This document shows positions 45,144 to 52,430 of a stretch of 64,000 nucleotides of DNA, in pieces. The number at the start of each line of letters is the position of its first letter. Positions within the stretch are counted from its first letter, which is position 1. This DNA comes from Christiangramia oceanisediminis (GTDB lineage: Bacteria > Bacteroidota > Bacteroidia > Flavobacteriales > Flavobacteriaceae), in NCBI RefSeq assembly GCF_022570735.2, contig NZ_JANCNS010000002.1:62001-126000 (forward strand), given 5' to 3'. The translations under genes and the position numbers were made by a program. The notes under the pieces are model-generated. The model did no database searches and was not told where the DNA came from. It worked only from the letters and a program-made list of their open reading frames with translations.

Positions 45144-45539
45144 ATGGAAAAACCAAAAAAGTGTATTTCAAGATCAGAGGCAGGGAATCTTTCAAAAACC
45201 TGGTGGAACTCGCGTGGTGAAGCAATTAAAGGAGCTATTAAACATGAAGATGTTTGTGCGGTGAATTTCAGTATTGCCGAGCTGGAAGAATATATTGCCT
45301 ATGTAAAGGAAAATTCTGAAGATACAGAAGGAGCTGGTATATCCATTTGGTTAGGTTCCTATCCAAAAGATGATGAAAAAGTTCCGAAAAAGAAAAGAGG
45401 CTATAGCACTGTTTTCTTATCTCCTACCAAAAAGAAAGCTACCGGAACCTATACCGAAGATGAAAATGATTTTGAAGAAAATGAAGACATAGATCCCTAT
45501 AACGACGGACAGGGTGTATGGCCTCCCGGTATTTATTAA
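45144..45539 (+). CDS. Small soluble protein, paralogue 2 of the 7TM locus
   Basis: A protein of 131 residues, soluble, with the same core as the protein at 43567: KCI near the start, W-x-x-RG, E-D-V-C-A-V, the helix LEEYIAYVKEN, GISIW, YSTVFL and the C-terminal YNDGQGVWPP. A basic loop (PKKKRG) and an acidic stretch (DENDFEENEDID) lie before the C-terminal motif. The pair is clearly diverged, so the duplication is old. The next 7TM gene starts 40 bp downstream. Family and function are unknown. It might be a cytoplasmic partner of the adjacent membrane protein. Confidence 0.75.
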   Translation: MEKPKKCISRSEAGNLSKTWWNSRGEAIKGAIKHEDVCAVNFSIAELEEYIAYVKENSEDTEGAGISIWLGSYPKDDEKVPKKKRGYSTVFLSPTKKKATGTYTEDENDFEENEDIDPYNDGQGVWPPGIY

Positions 45540-45579
45540 AAACTTATAACTTATTTAGATCATAAAATTAAGTTTTTAA

Positions 45580-46332
45580 ATGCAGGATTATCTTGATTTC
45601 CTAGTAGAAAGAAAAGTATATGTTAGCCTTTTAATGGAATTTCTGGCTGCCCTGGCGGGCAGTCTTTATCTTATTAAGGCTCAAAGCTTCGGAAAGCTGA
45701 GAAAACAATTTGTATGGTTCTTATGGTCTGTTTTTATTATTGATATATTAGGAGGTTATTCGATCTGGGCCTATTTTGACGATTACCAAACCTTTCCTTT
45801 CTTAAAAGATTCGCTTTTTACCAGAAGTTTCTGGTGGTATAACCTGGCAAAAGTTTATCGGATCATTGTGTATTGTTATTTACTTTATTACCTGGTAAGA
45901 GAAGCTTACCTAAGAAATTTTATAAAATGGGGCACGATCCTATTTATAATCTACGCTGTATATAATATGGTTTTCAGTGGCCAGTTTTTTACCACTTACA
46001 TTATAAGCACTATTATAGCGGGTACCTTTCTAATTGTCGTTTGTGTTTTTCTCTATTTCTATGATATGCTGGTAAGTAGATACATAACTGGGTTTTCCAG
46101 GAATTTGTTCAATTATGTCTTTGCCGGGGTGCTTATTTGGTACCTGGTTATACCACCAATAGAGATTTTTGTCAATCATTTTATTGAAGAAAATGAACTT
46201 TTTATTGAAGTTTTTGCAACTGTACTTCGGTATGCAAATATTTTGCTCTACGGTACCTGTATTTTAGGATTTTACATGGAATATCGGTCGAAGAAAAAAT
46301 CAATAACTTCGGTTGAAATTAGCAGTAAGTAG
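45580..46332 (+). CDS. Seven-helix membrane protein, paralogue 2
   Basis: A protein of 250 residues, seven predicted helices, ATG start. It begins MQDYLDFLVERKVYVSLLMEF with a LAALAGSLYL first helix, then has DDYQTFPFLKDSLF and WWYNLAKVY before helix 3, and YANILLYGTCILGFYMEYR at helix 7. These are the positions conserved with paralogues 1 and 3. It is encoded 19 bp before paralogue 3, suggesting the 7TM proteins may form complexes. No motif identifies a ligand or enzyme activity. Confidence 0.75.
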   Translation: MQDYLDFLVERKVYVSLLMEFLAALAGSLYLIKAQSFGKLRKQFVWFLWSVFIIDILGGYSIWAYFDDYQTFPFLKDSLFTRSFWWYNLAKVYRIIVYCYLLYYLVREAYLRNFIKWGTILFIIYAVYNMVFSGQFFTTYIISTIIAGTFLIVVCVFLYFYDMLVSRYITGFSRNLFNYVFAGVLIWYLVIPPIEIFVNHFIEENELFIEVFATVLRYANILLYGTCILGFYMEYRSKKKSITSVEISSK

Positions 46333-46351
46333 TTAAGAAATAAATCTTTAG

Positions 46352-47080
46352 ATGCTTGAATTTTTAATAGAAGAAAAATTCTATCACCTTATATTTGAAT
46401 TGCTGGCGGCGATAGCCGGACTTATCTATCTTCGGAAGTCAGTCTTCGTAGAACCTCAGGTAAAGATTTTTATATATTATTTGTGTTATATCGTCTTTAT
46501 TGAATATTACGCGTTGTTACCCATTTATGCATGGCTTACCGATTACGAGTCCCTGAGTTTTTATGAAGATTCAGTGTTTCGTACCAATAATTGGTATGGT
46601 AATCTAAATCTGGTCATCAATACCATATGCTTTTCGCAGATTTTCATTAGAAGCCTATCCAGCAAGACACAACGCAAAATTTTATATTATGGACTGGCAG
46701 CAGTTCTTATTATTAGTGTCGTACGGTTGGCTAGCGCCGGTATTTTCTTTTCCTATACCGATTCTTATGTAAGTGCCTTGCAGACCTTTTTCATATTCCT
46801 AAGTGTATGTTTCTGGTATTTCGAGATACTTAAGTCAAATAAGATTATCAATTTCTATAGCGATGTAAAATTTTTTATTTCGGTTGCTATTGTCTTATGG
46901 ACCTTGTTAAAGACGCCACTGGATATTTATAGTAAATACAATAATCTGGACAATGAGGCTTTCCGAAACCTTGATATTGAAATTCTGCGCTATATGAATA
47001 TTTTCATGTATTCTATATATATTCTCGGGTTCTATGCCGATTACCGGTTGAGTAAGGAACCGAGCCCGTTAAAAACTTAA
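46352..47080 (+). CDS. Seven-helix membrane protein, paralogue 3
   Basis: A protein of 242 residues, seven predicted helices. It begins MLEFLIEEKFYHLIFELLAA with IAGLIYLRKS, has TDYESLSFYEDSVF and NWYGNLNLV before helix 3, and RYMNIFMYSIYILGFYADYR at helix 7. Unlike paralogues 1 and 2 it has no small-protein gene or structured element upstream. It is followed after 37 bp by the histidine kinase gene. The loss or absence of a small partner may mean it couples directly to the kinase; this is inferred. Confidence 0.75.
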   Translation: MLEFLIEEKFYHLIFELLAAIAGLIYLRKSVFVEPQVKIFIYYLCYIVFIEYYALLPIYAWLTDYESLSFYEDSVFRTNNWYGNLNLVINTICFSQIFIRSLSSKTQRKILYYGLAAVLIISVVRLASAGIFFSYTDSYVSALQTFFIFLSVCFWYFEILKSNKIINFYSDVKFFISVAIVLWTLLKTPLDIYSKYNNLDNEAFRNLDIEILRYMNIFMYSIYILGFYADYRLSKEPSPLKT

Positions 47081-47117
47081 ATTTTACGTATACTTGTTAT
47101 ACTAATCGGCCAAAAAT

Positions 47118-47924
47118 ATGCTTCGGAAGGAAGAGATCCTGCTTATCGTCTACTTCATCCTGGTGATCCTGTTTCTAGCAGGATTCACGGTGCTTTTCTT
47201 TATTACCTATCAAAAGCGGAAGAACAAGCTGCTTAAAGAAAATTTCGAGGCAGAACAGAAATTCAGGGCCGAGCTATCCAATGCAAGATTAGAGATACAG
47301 GAAGCTACTCTCAAAAATGTGAGTTGGGAACTGCACGATAATATTGGCCAGTTGCTGGCAATTGCTAAAATGCAGATCAATCTTTTATCCAAATCGGTGG
47401 TGGAGGAGAATCAAAAGGCCTTTGCCGAAGTGAAAAATATGGTAAGTGATTCCCTTACCGAAGTACGTGCACTTTCGCGCTCCCTGAACAACGAGGTAGT
47501 AGACCAGAAAGGCCTGGAAGGTTCCGTCGAAAATGAGATTGAACGTTTTAATCGCCTCGGTGTACTGGAAGCTGAACTCCGGGTAAAAGGCGAACCTCAT
47601 AAGATAAAAACCGAGGACACGGTGATCTTGTTTCGTATACTTCAGGAATTCTTTTCCAATGTGATCAAATATGCCGATGCCTCCCGGCTGGATGTGGAAT
47701 TCGATTACCGGCCTGAAGAATTGCGAATAAGTGCTTCAGATAATGGAAAGGGATTTGATATTTCCCAACAGGAAACCGGCTCAGGATTGCTGAACATGAA
47801 AAGCCGTGCAGAGATCATCGATACCGAATTTCATCTCGATTCTTCGGTAGGAAAAGGAACTTCGCTATCTTTACGATATCCAACCAAGACACGAACAAAT
47901 GAACAAAACGATCATAATCGTTGA
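47118..47924 (+). CDS. Sensor histidine kinase, HisKA_3 type, no periplasmic domain
   Basis: A protein of 268 residues with a single N-terminal transmembrane helix at about 8-30 (LLIVYFILVILFLAGFTVLFF), a coiled coil at about 33-66, the phosphoacceptor H73 (WELHDNIGQ) and an ATPase domain with EFFSNVIKY, DNGKGF and GSGLLNM. There are almost no residues outside the membrane, so it cannot sense an external ligand on its own and probably receives input from a membrane partner such as the 7TM proteins. It overlaps the regulator gene by 26 bp. Confidence 0.9.
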   Translation: MLRKEEILLIVYFILVILFLAGFTVLFFITYQKRKNKLLKENFEAEQKFRAELSNARLEIQEATLKNVSWELHDNIGQLLAIAKMQINLLSKSVVEENQKAFAEVKNMVSDSLTEVRALSRSLNNEVVDQKGLEGSVENEIERFNRLGVLEAELRVKGEPHKIKTEDTVILFRILQEFFSNVIKYADASRLDVEFDYRPEELRISASDNGKGFDISQQETGSGLLNMKSRAEIIDTEFHLDSSVGKGTSLSLRYPTKTRTNEQNDHNR

Positions 47925-48531
47925 CGATCATAAGCTTTTCGCTCAATCCCTGCAGATCCTGGTGAATTCATTTTCGGGTTTTGAAGTGGTGAAAACTTTT
48001 AAGAACGGGGAAGAGCTGGTCAAATACCTGGAGGCCGGGAACGAAGGTCCGGATATCTTACTGCTGGACATGCGAATGCCGGTAATGGATGGAATGAGCA
48101 CCATGGCCTGGCTAAAGGAAAACAGGCCAGATCAAAAGGTTCTTACTCTTACGGTAGACCAGGAAGATGAGACGATTATTAAGATGTTGCGACTTGGTTG
48201 CCGTGGATATTTGCTGAAAGACATCGAACCCGAAGAATTTGAACATGCCCTTAATGCCATAGACCGAAATGGCTATTATTCCAATAAGACCATTTCAGAT
48301 GCTTTAAGCCATGAGGAACGAAAGAAGAAATATGAAGAACTAACCGATAGGGAAATGGAGTTCCTAACCCATGCCTGCAGCGAACTCACCTATAAACAGG
48401 TCGCCGAGGAGATGCATTTAAGTCCGAAGACCGTGGATAATTACCGCGAGAGCCTGTTTAGTAAACTTCAGGTTAAAAGCCGGGTAGGCCTGGTAATGTT
48501 CGCCATCAAGGAAGGTATCTTCAAAATTTAA
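47899..48531 (+). CDS. NarL/FixJ (LuxR-type) response regulator
   Basis: A protein of 210 residues. The receiver domain has an acidic pair (IIIVDDH), phosphoacceptor D57 (ILLLDMRMP) and switch lysine in GYLLKDIEPE. A C-terminal LuxR-type helix-turn-helix covers about 145-205 (LTDREMEFLTHACSELTYKQVAEEMHLSP). It starts inside the kinase gene, so the two are co-translated. This pair differs from both LytTR pairs in the window. A stem-loop follows at 48551. Confidence 0.93.
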   Translation: MNKTIIIVDDHKLFAQSLQILVNSFSGFEVVKTFKNGEELVKYLEAGNEGPDILLLDMRMPVMDGMSTMAWLKENRPDQKVLTLTVDQEDETIIKMLRLGCRGYLLKDIEPEEFEHALNAIDRNGYYSNKTISDALSHEERKKKYEELTDREMEFLTHACSELTYKQVAEEMHLSPKTVDNYRESLFSKLQVKSRVGLVMFAIKEGIFKI

Positions 48532-48550
48532 TTTCCGAATAATTTATTTT

Positions 48551-48576
48551 TAATGCCGGATCGCTCCGGCGCATTA
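48551..48576 (+). terminator. Stem-loop after the response regulator gene
   Basis: TAATGCCGGA (48551-48560) pairs with TCCGGC and CATTA (48565-48576), with a two-base bulge, around TCGC. There is no T-run, so the role is uncertain. Confidence 0.4.
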
Positions 48577-48590
48577 ATTGAACGCAAACT

Positions 48591-50114
48591 GTGTTAGACT
48601 CTGCTAAAATCGAGCTCCGTAACCTTAGGGTGAAGGACTATGAAGAACTGAAGGTTTCCATGATTAAAAGTTATCATGAGATGCCACATGAATACTGGAC
48701 CAAAGGAGAGATCAGGACCCTGATCAATAAATTCCCGGAGGGTCAGCTATGTATCGCCATCGACAATAAGATTGCCGGTTGTGCACTTTCCATAATTGTG
48801 GATTATGATAAATTTGATGATAACCATACCTATGATGAGATCCTGGGCGGTGAAAATTTTCCCACTCATACCAAGAACGGAAATGTCCTCTACGGGATAG
48901 ACGTTTTTATTCATCCCGATTACCGCGGAATGCGACTGGGAAGGCGTTTATATGAAGCCCGGAAGGAACTTTGTGAACACCTGAATTTGAAATCGATCAT
49001 CTTTGGGGGTAGAATTCCGAATTATTCGAAATTTTCGAATGAGCTTACGCCCAAAAAATATATCGAAAAGGTAAAGCTGCAGGAGATACATGATCCCGTA
49101 TTGTCGTTCCAGCTTTCCAACGATTTCCATGTAAAAAAGGTCATCAAGGGATATCTGCCCGGCGACGAAAGAAGCAAGGAATTTGCTACCCTTATGGAGT
49201 GGAATAATATTTACTATTCCAAGCCGGAGAAGCTGGTTAATACCAAGAAGACCGTAGTGCGGCTTGGCCTGGTGCAGTGGCAGATGCGACTGTTCAAGGA
49301 CTATGAAGCCCTGGTCTCTCAGATCGAATTTTTTGTGGATGCGGTAAGCAATTATCAAAGCGATTTTATCCTGTTCCCGGAATTGTTCAATGCGCCGCTT
49401 ATGGCCCAGTTCAATCACCTGTCGGAACCCGAAGCCATTCGAGGGCTTTCCAGTTATACCGATAGATTGCTCGAAACATTCAGAGAGTTTGCAATTAATT
49501 ATAATATCAACATCATTACCGGAAGTATGCCCCAGGCTATTGGGGAGCATATGTTTAATGTAGGCTTTTTATGCCGAAGGGACGGTAGTTACGAGCGCTA
49601 TGAAAAGCTTCATATTACACCTGCCGAAGAGACTGCCTGGGGGATGAAAGGTGGAAATAAACTGGAAACTTTTGATACCGATTGCGGCAAGATTGGCGTA
49701 CTTATTTGTTATGATGTGGAATTCCCCGAAGTATCCAGGTTATTGGCCGAAGAAGGGATGAATATACTTTTCGTTCCATTTATGACCGATACTCAGAATG
49801 GTTACTCTCGTGTGAAAATTTGCGCCCAGGCCAGGGCGGTGGAAAATGAATGTTATGTGGCTATGGCCGGTTCTGTAGGTAACCTTCCGAAAGTTGATAA
49901 TATGGATATCCAATATTCTCAGAGTGCCGTTTTAACCCCATCTGACTTTGCTTTCCCGGTAAACGGAATTAAGGCTGAGGCCACTCCGAATACCGAAAGC
50001 ACCCTTCTGGTTGACGTTGACCTCGATCTTCTAAAAGAACTACATAACTTCGGAAGCGTTCGAAATATGAAAGACCGTAGAAAGGATCTTTATTCCTTAA
50101 AAAAGAAAAAGTAG
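48591..50114 (+). CDS. Fused GNAT acetyltransferase / nitrilase-superfamily amidohydrolase
   Basis: A protein of 507 residues with a GTG start at 48591. Residues about 8-190 are a GNAT acetyltransferase with the acyl-CoA loop region IDVFIHPDYRGMRLGRRLYE. Residues about 220-500 are a carbon-nitrogen hydrolase whose E-K-C triad is visible: E264 (LFPELFNAP), K339 (YEKLHITP) and C373 (VLICYDVEFPE). The fused form is widespread in Bacteroidota. The hydrolase could act on an amide produced or used by the acetyltransferase; substrates are unknown. It is monocistronic as far as can be seen. Confidence 0.9.
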   Translation: MLDSAKIELRNLRVKDYEELKVSMIKSYHEMPHEYWTKGEIRTLINKFPEGQLCIAIDNKIAGCALSIIVDYDKFDDNHTYDEILGGENFPTHTKNGNVLYGIDVFIHPDYRGMRLGRRLYEARKELCEHLNLKSIIFGGRIPNYSKFSNELTPKKYIEKVKLQEIHDPVLSFQLSNDFHVKKVIKGYLPGDERSKEFATLMEWNNIYYSKPEKLVNTKKTVVRLGLVQWQMRLFKDYEALVSQIEFFVDAVSNYQSDFILFPELFNAPLMAQFNHLSEPEAIRGLSSYTDRLLETFREFAINYNINIITGSMPQAIGEHMFNVGFLCRRDGSYERYEKLHITPAEETAWGMKGGNKLETFDTDCGKIGVLICYDVEFPEVSRLLAEEGMNILFVPFMTDTQNGYSRVKICAQARAVENECYVAMAGSVGNLPKVDNMDIQYSQSAVLTPSDFAFPVNGIKAEATPNTESTLLVDVDLDLLKELHNFGSVRNMKDRRKDLYSLKKKK

Positions 50115-50366
50115 TGTCAGGTCGAGCGAAGTCGAGACCTGTATCCTGAACGTTTTTTCAGAATGTCAGGCTGAGCTTGTCGAAGCCATTTTTAATGCGA
50201 ATCTGTTAATTGTAGATGTCAGGTCGAGCAGCTTGTCCTGAGCGTAGTCGAAGAAGAGTCGAGACCTGACTTTTCAACTGAATCGTCACCCTGAATTCAT
50301 TTCAGGGTCTTAGATATTTAAAATAGGTAAGGGATATGAGATTCTGAAATAAGTTGAGAATGACGT
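50115..50366 (+). repeat. Cluster of REP-like palindromic repeats before the ilv operon
   Basis: Four repeat units of the GTCAGG...CTGAC or GTCA(C/T)CCTGA type occur at 50118-50141 (perfect CAGGTC.../...GACCTG palindrome), 50164-50187, 50217-50270 and 50284-50366. The last is a double hairpin between CGTCA (50284-50288) and TGACG. They share the GTCGAG/CTGAG core with the arginine-operon repeats. Such repeats are common between genes in Bacteroidota and may act as mRNA-stabilising or transposase-mobilised elements. Confidence 0.75.
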
Positions 50367-50415
50367 TTTTATAGAATTAAAAATCTAAAAATCAATTATT
50401 TAAAAATTATTTTTC

Positions 50416-50423
50416 TACATTAG
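50416..50423 (+). promoter_or_regulatory. Candidate -7 box of the ilv leader
   Basis: TACATTAG differs by one base from TAnnTTTG and lies 4 bp before the leader-peptide ATG. The arg leader has the same layout (TACATTTG, 4 bp, ATG), which supports it. The mRNA would start close to the leader ATG. Confidence 0.45.
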
Positions 50424-50427
50424 AACC

Positions 50428-50499
50428 ATGTTTAAGTCAATCCAGAACATTTCATCTTTTATTATTGAGGTCATTTTCATTATCGAAAACCGACCCTAA
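50428..50499 (+). CDS. ilv operon leader peptide (23 residues, Ile-rich)
   Basis: An ATG at 50428 opens a 23-codon ORF, MFKSIQNISSFIIEVIFIIE followed by NRP and TAA. It has seven Ile codons and one Val codon, five of the Ile codons in the stretch ATT ATT GAG GTC ATT TTC ATT ATC. Its own sequence supplies segment 1 of an attenuator (50453-50460), and segment 2 (50498-50505) starts at its stop codon. Ribosome stalling at the Ile codons when isoleucine is scarce would control transcription into ilvD. It is too short for ordinary gene calling. Confidence 0.75.
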   Translation: MFKSIQNISSFIIEVIFIIENRP

Positions 50500-50555
50500 A
50501 AGATGTGCGTTCTCTTCAGTATAAATCAAAGCCATCTTTTTAGATGGCTTTTTTT
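50453..50555 (+). promoter_or_regulatory. Transcription attenuator of the ilv operon
   Basis: Four segments fit classical attenuation. Segment 1 is CATCTTTT (50453-50460), segment 2 is AAAAGATG (50498-50505) and segment 3 is CATCTTTT (50533-50540). Segment 4 completes the terminator (GCCATCT 50531-50537 with AGATGGC 50542-50548, then seven T to 50555). Segment 2 is complementary to both 1 and 3 over 8 bases, and segments 1 and 3 are identical, so 1:2 and 2:3 pairings are mutually exclusive. A ribosome stalled on the first Ile codons (50461) would cover segment 1 and let 2:3 form, which disrupts the terminator. Confidence 0.75.
50528..50555 (+). terminator. Terminator hairpin of the ilv attenuator
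   Basis: AAAGCCATCT (50528-50537) pairs with AGATGGCTTT (50542-50551), followed by T to 50555. It lies 191 bp before the ilvD ATG and is the premature stop of the operon mRNA. Confidence 0.8.
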
Positions 50556-50745
50556 ATTCCCTGAAAGTAAGTTTTGACTATTTAAGATCATTTAGCTATC
50601 GTAAATAAAAATGATTTAAAACATTGAAAACCAGTTTTTTAAATATTTTAATTTTGGTTTGGGATTAATTCAGCTTCGGGAAGAAATCCTGAACAGTATA
50701 CTTAACCAAGTATTTTTAAATCTTATTGAAACCGAAAAGTACAGA

Positions 50746-52419
50746 ATGAATACCAAATATAGCAGCAAAATAACACAAAGCGATTCTCAACCGGCTTCCC
50801 AGGCTATGCTTCATGCCATTGGATTAAGTCGGGAAGATCTTAAAAAACCATTCGTAGGCATCGGGAGTACCGGTTATGAAGGGAATCCCTGTAATATGCA
50901 TTTAAATGATCTCGCGAAAGAGGTAAAAAAAGGAACTCAGAAAGCAGGATTAAACGGACTTATTTTTAACACCATTGGAGTTAGCGACGGAATTTCCATG
51001 GGAACCTCAGGCATGCGTTTTTCATTGCCTTCAAGGGATCTAATTGCAGATTCTATGGAAACCGTGGTTGAAGGCATGTCTTATGACGGACTGGTGACTG
51101 TAGTAGGCTGTGATAAAAATATGCCGGGTGCTTTGATGGCCATGTTACGATTGAACAGGCCTTCAGTTTTGGTTTATGGCGGAACGATCGCTTCTGGCTG
51201 TCATAATGGTAAAAAACTGGATGTGGTTTCTGCTTTTGAAGCCTGGGGCTCTAAAGTTTCGGGAGAAATGCAGGAAGAAGAATATCAGCAGGTAATAGAA
51301 AAAGCCTGTCCGGGAGCTGGTGCTTGCGGCGGAATGTATACTGCGAACACTATGGCTTCTGCAATCGAAGCTTTGGGAATGAGCTTACCTTTCAATAGTT
51401 CTAATCCCGCGACCGGTCCAGAGAAAGCCCAGGAAAGCGTAAATGCTGGAGAAGCGATGGAATATTTGTTGGAAAAAGATCTGAAACCTAAGGACATTGT
51501 AACTGCAAAATCCCTGGAGAATGCTATCAGGCTATTAACGGTCCTTGGCGGTTCAACTAACGCGGTATTACATTTTTTAGCAATCGCCAAAGCTGCTGAG
51601 ATTAATTTCGGCTTAAAGGATTTTGAAAGAATATGCGAGGAAACTCCATTCCTGGCAGACCTAAAGCCGAGCGGAAAATATTTAATGGAAGACATTCACA
51701 GGATAGGGGGAATCCCGGCTGTGATGAAGTATATGCTTGAAAAAGGATTGCTTCATGGCGAATGTATGACCGTTACCGGAAAAACCATTGCCGAAAACCT
51801 TGAAAATGTAAAACCATTGCCAGACGACCAGGATGTGATACATCCGGTTGAAAAACCTATCAAAGCCACCGGACATATCAGAATACTATACGGTAACCTG
51901 GCTTCTGAGGGTTCCGTAGCGAAAATTACGGGAAAGGAAGGTTTGTATTTTAAAGGAAAGGCGAGAGTGTTCAACGGTGAATTTGAAGCCAACGAAGGTA
52001 TTTCCTCCGGGAAGGTTCAAAAAGGAGATGTGGTCGTCATTCGCTATGAGGGTCCTAAAGGAGGACCCGGAATGCCGGAAATGTTGAAACCAACATCAGC
52101 AATTATGGGCGCTGGATTAGGAAAAGAGGTTGCTCTTATTACCGATGGAAGATTTTCTGGTGGAACCCATGGTTTCGTAGTTGGGCACATAACCCCGGAA
52201 GCCCAGGAGGGCGGACTTATCGCTCTTCTAAAAGACGGGGATGAGATCAGTATAAATGCTGAAACCAACAGAATACAGGCTCATTTGAGTGATGAGGAAA
52301 TCGAAAAAAGGAAAGAAGACTGGAAGGCTCCGGCTTTCAAGGCTAAAGGAGGAGTACTTTATAAATATGCGAAAATGGTGGCATCAGCTTCAGAAGGCTG
52401 TGTGACCGATGAATTTTAA
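50746..52419 (+). CDS. ilvD: Dihydroxy-acid dehydratase
   Basis: A protein of 557 residues from ATG 50746 ([21 protein letters not shown]); an in-frame start at 50659 adds an unconserved 29 residues. It dehydrates 2,3-dihydroxyisovalerate and its methyl analogue, the step before the aminotransferase in Val/Ile synthesis. Iron-sulphur cysteines lie in VGCDKNMPG, and the second conserved block is [17 protein letters not shown]. It is the first structural gene of the ilv operon, after the leader peptide, and is separated from ilvB by 11 bp. Confidence 0.95.
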   Translation: MNTKYSSKITQSDSQPASQAMLHAIGLSREDLKKPFVGIGSTGYEGNPCNMHLNDLAKEVKKGTQKAGLNGLIFNTIGVSDGISMGTSGMRFSLPSRDLIADSMETVVEGMSYDGLVTVVGCDKNMPGALMAMLRLNRPSVLVYGGTIASGCHNGKKLDVVSAFEAWGSKVSGEMQEEEYQQVIEKACPGAGACGGMYTANTMASAIEALGMSLPFNSSNPATGPEKAQESVNAGEAMEYLLEKDLKPKDIVTAKSLENAIRLLTVLGGSTNAVLHFLAIAKAAEINFGLKDFERICEETPFLADLKPSGKYLMEDIHRIGGIPAVMKYMLEKGLLHGECMTVTGKTIAENLENVKPLPDDQDVIHPVEKPIKATGHIRILYGNLASEGSVAKITGKEGLYFKGKARVFNGEFEANEGISSGKVQKGDVVVIRYEGPKGGPGMPEMLKPTSAIMGAGLGKEVALITDGRFSGGTHGFVVGHITPEAQEGGLIALLKDGDEISINAETNRIQAHLSDEEIEKRKEDWKAPAFKAKGGVLYKYAKMVASASEGCVTDEF

Positions 52420-52430
52420 TACGGTGAATT

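Noticed and set aside
48948-49550. A 200-codon minus-strand reading frame inside the GNAT-nitrilase gene
   Set aside because: Antisense to a gene with an intact catalytic triad; composition is that of a shadow frame.
50115-50366. CRISPR array
   Set aside because: The repeats are palindromic, unequal in length and irregularly spaced; no direct-repeat/spacer pattern exists and no cas genes are present.
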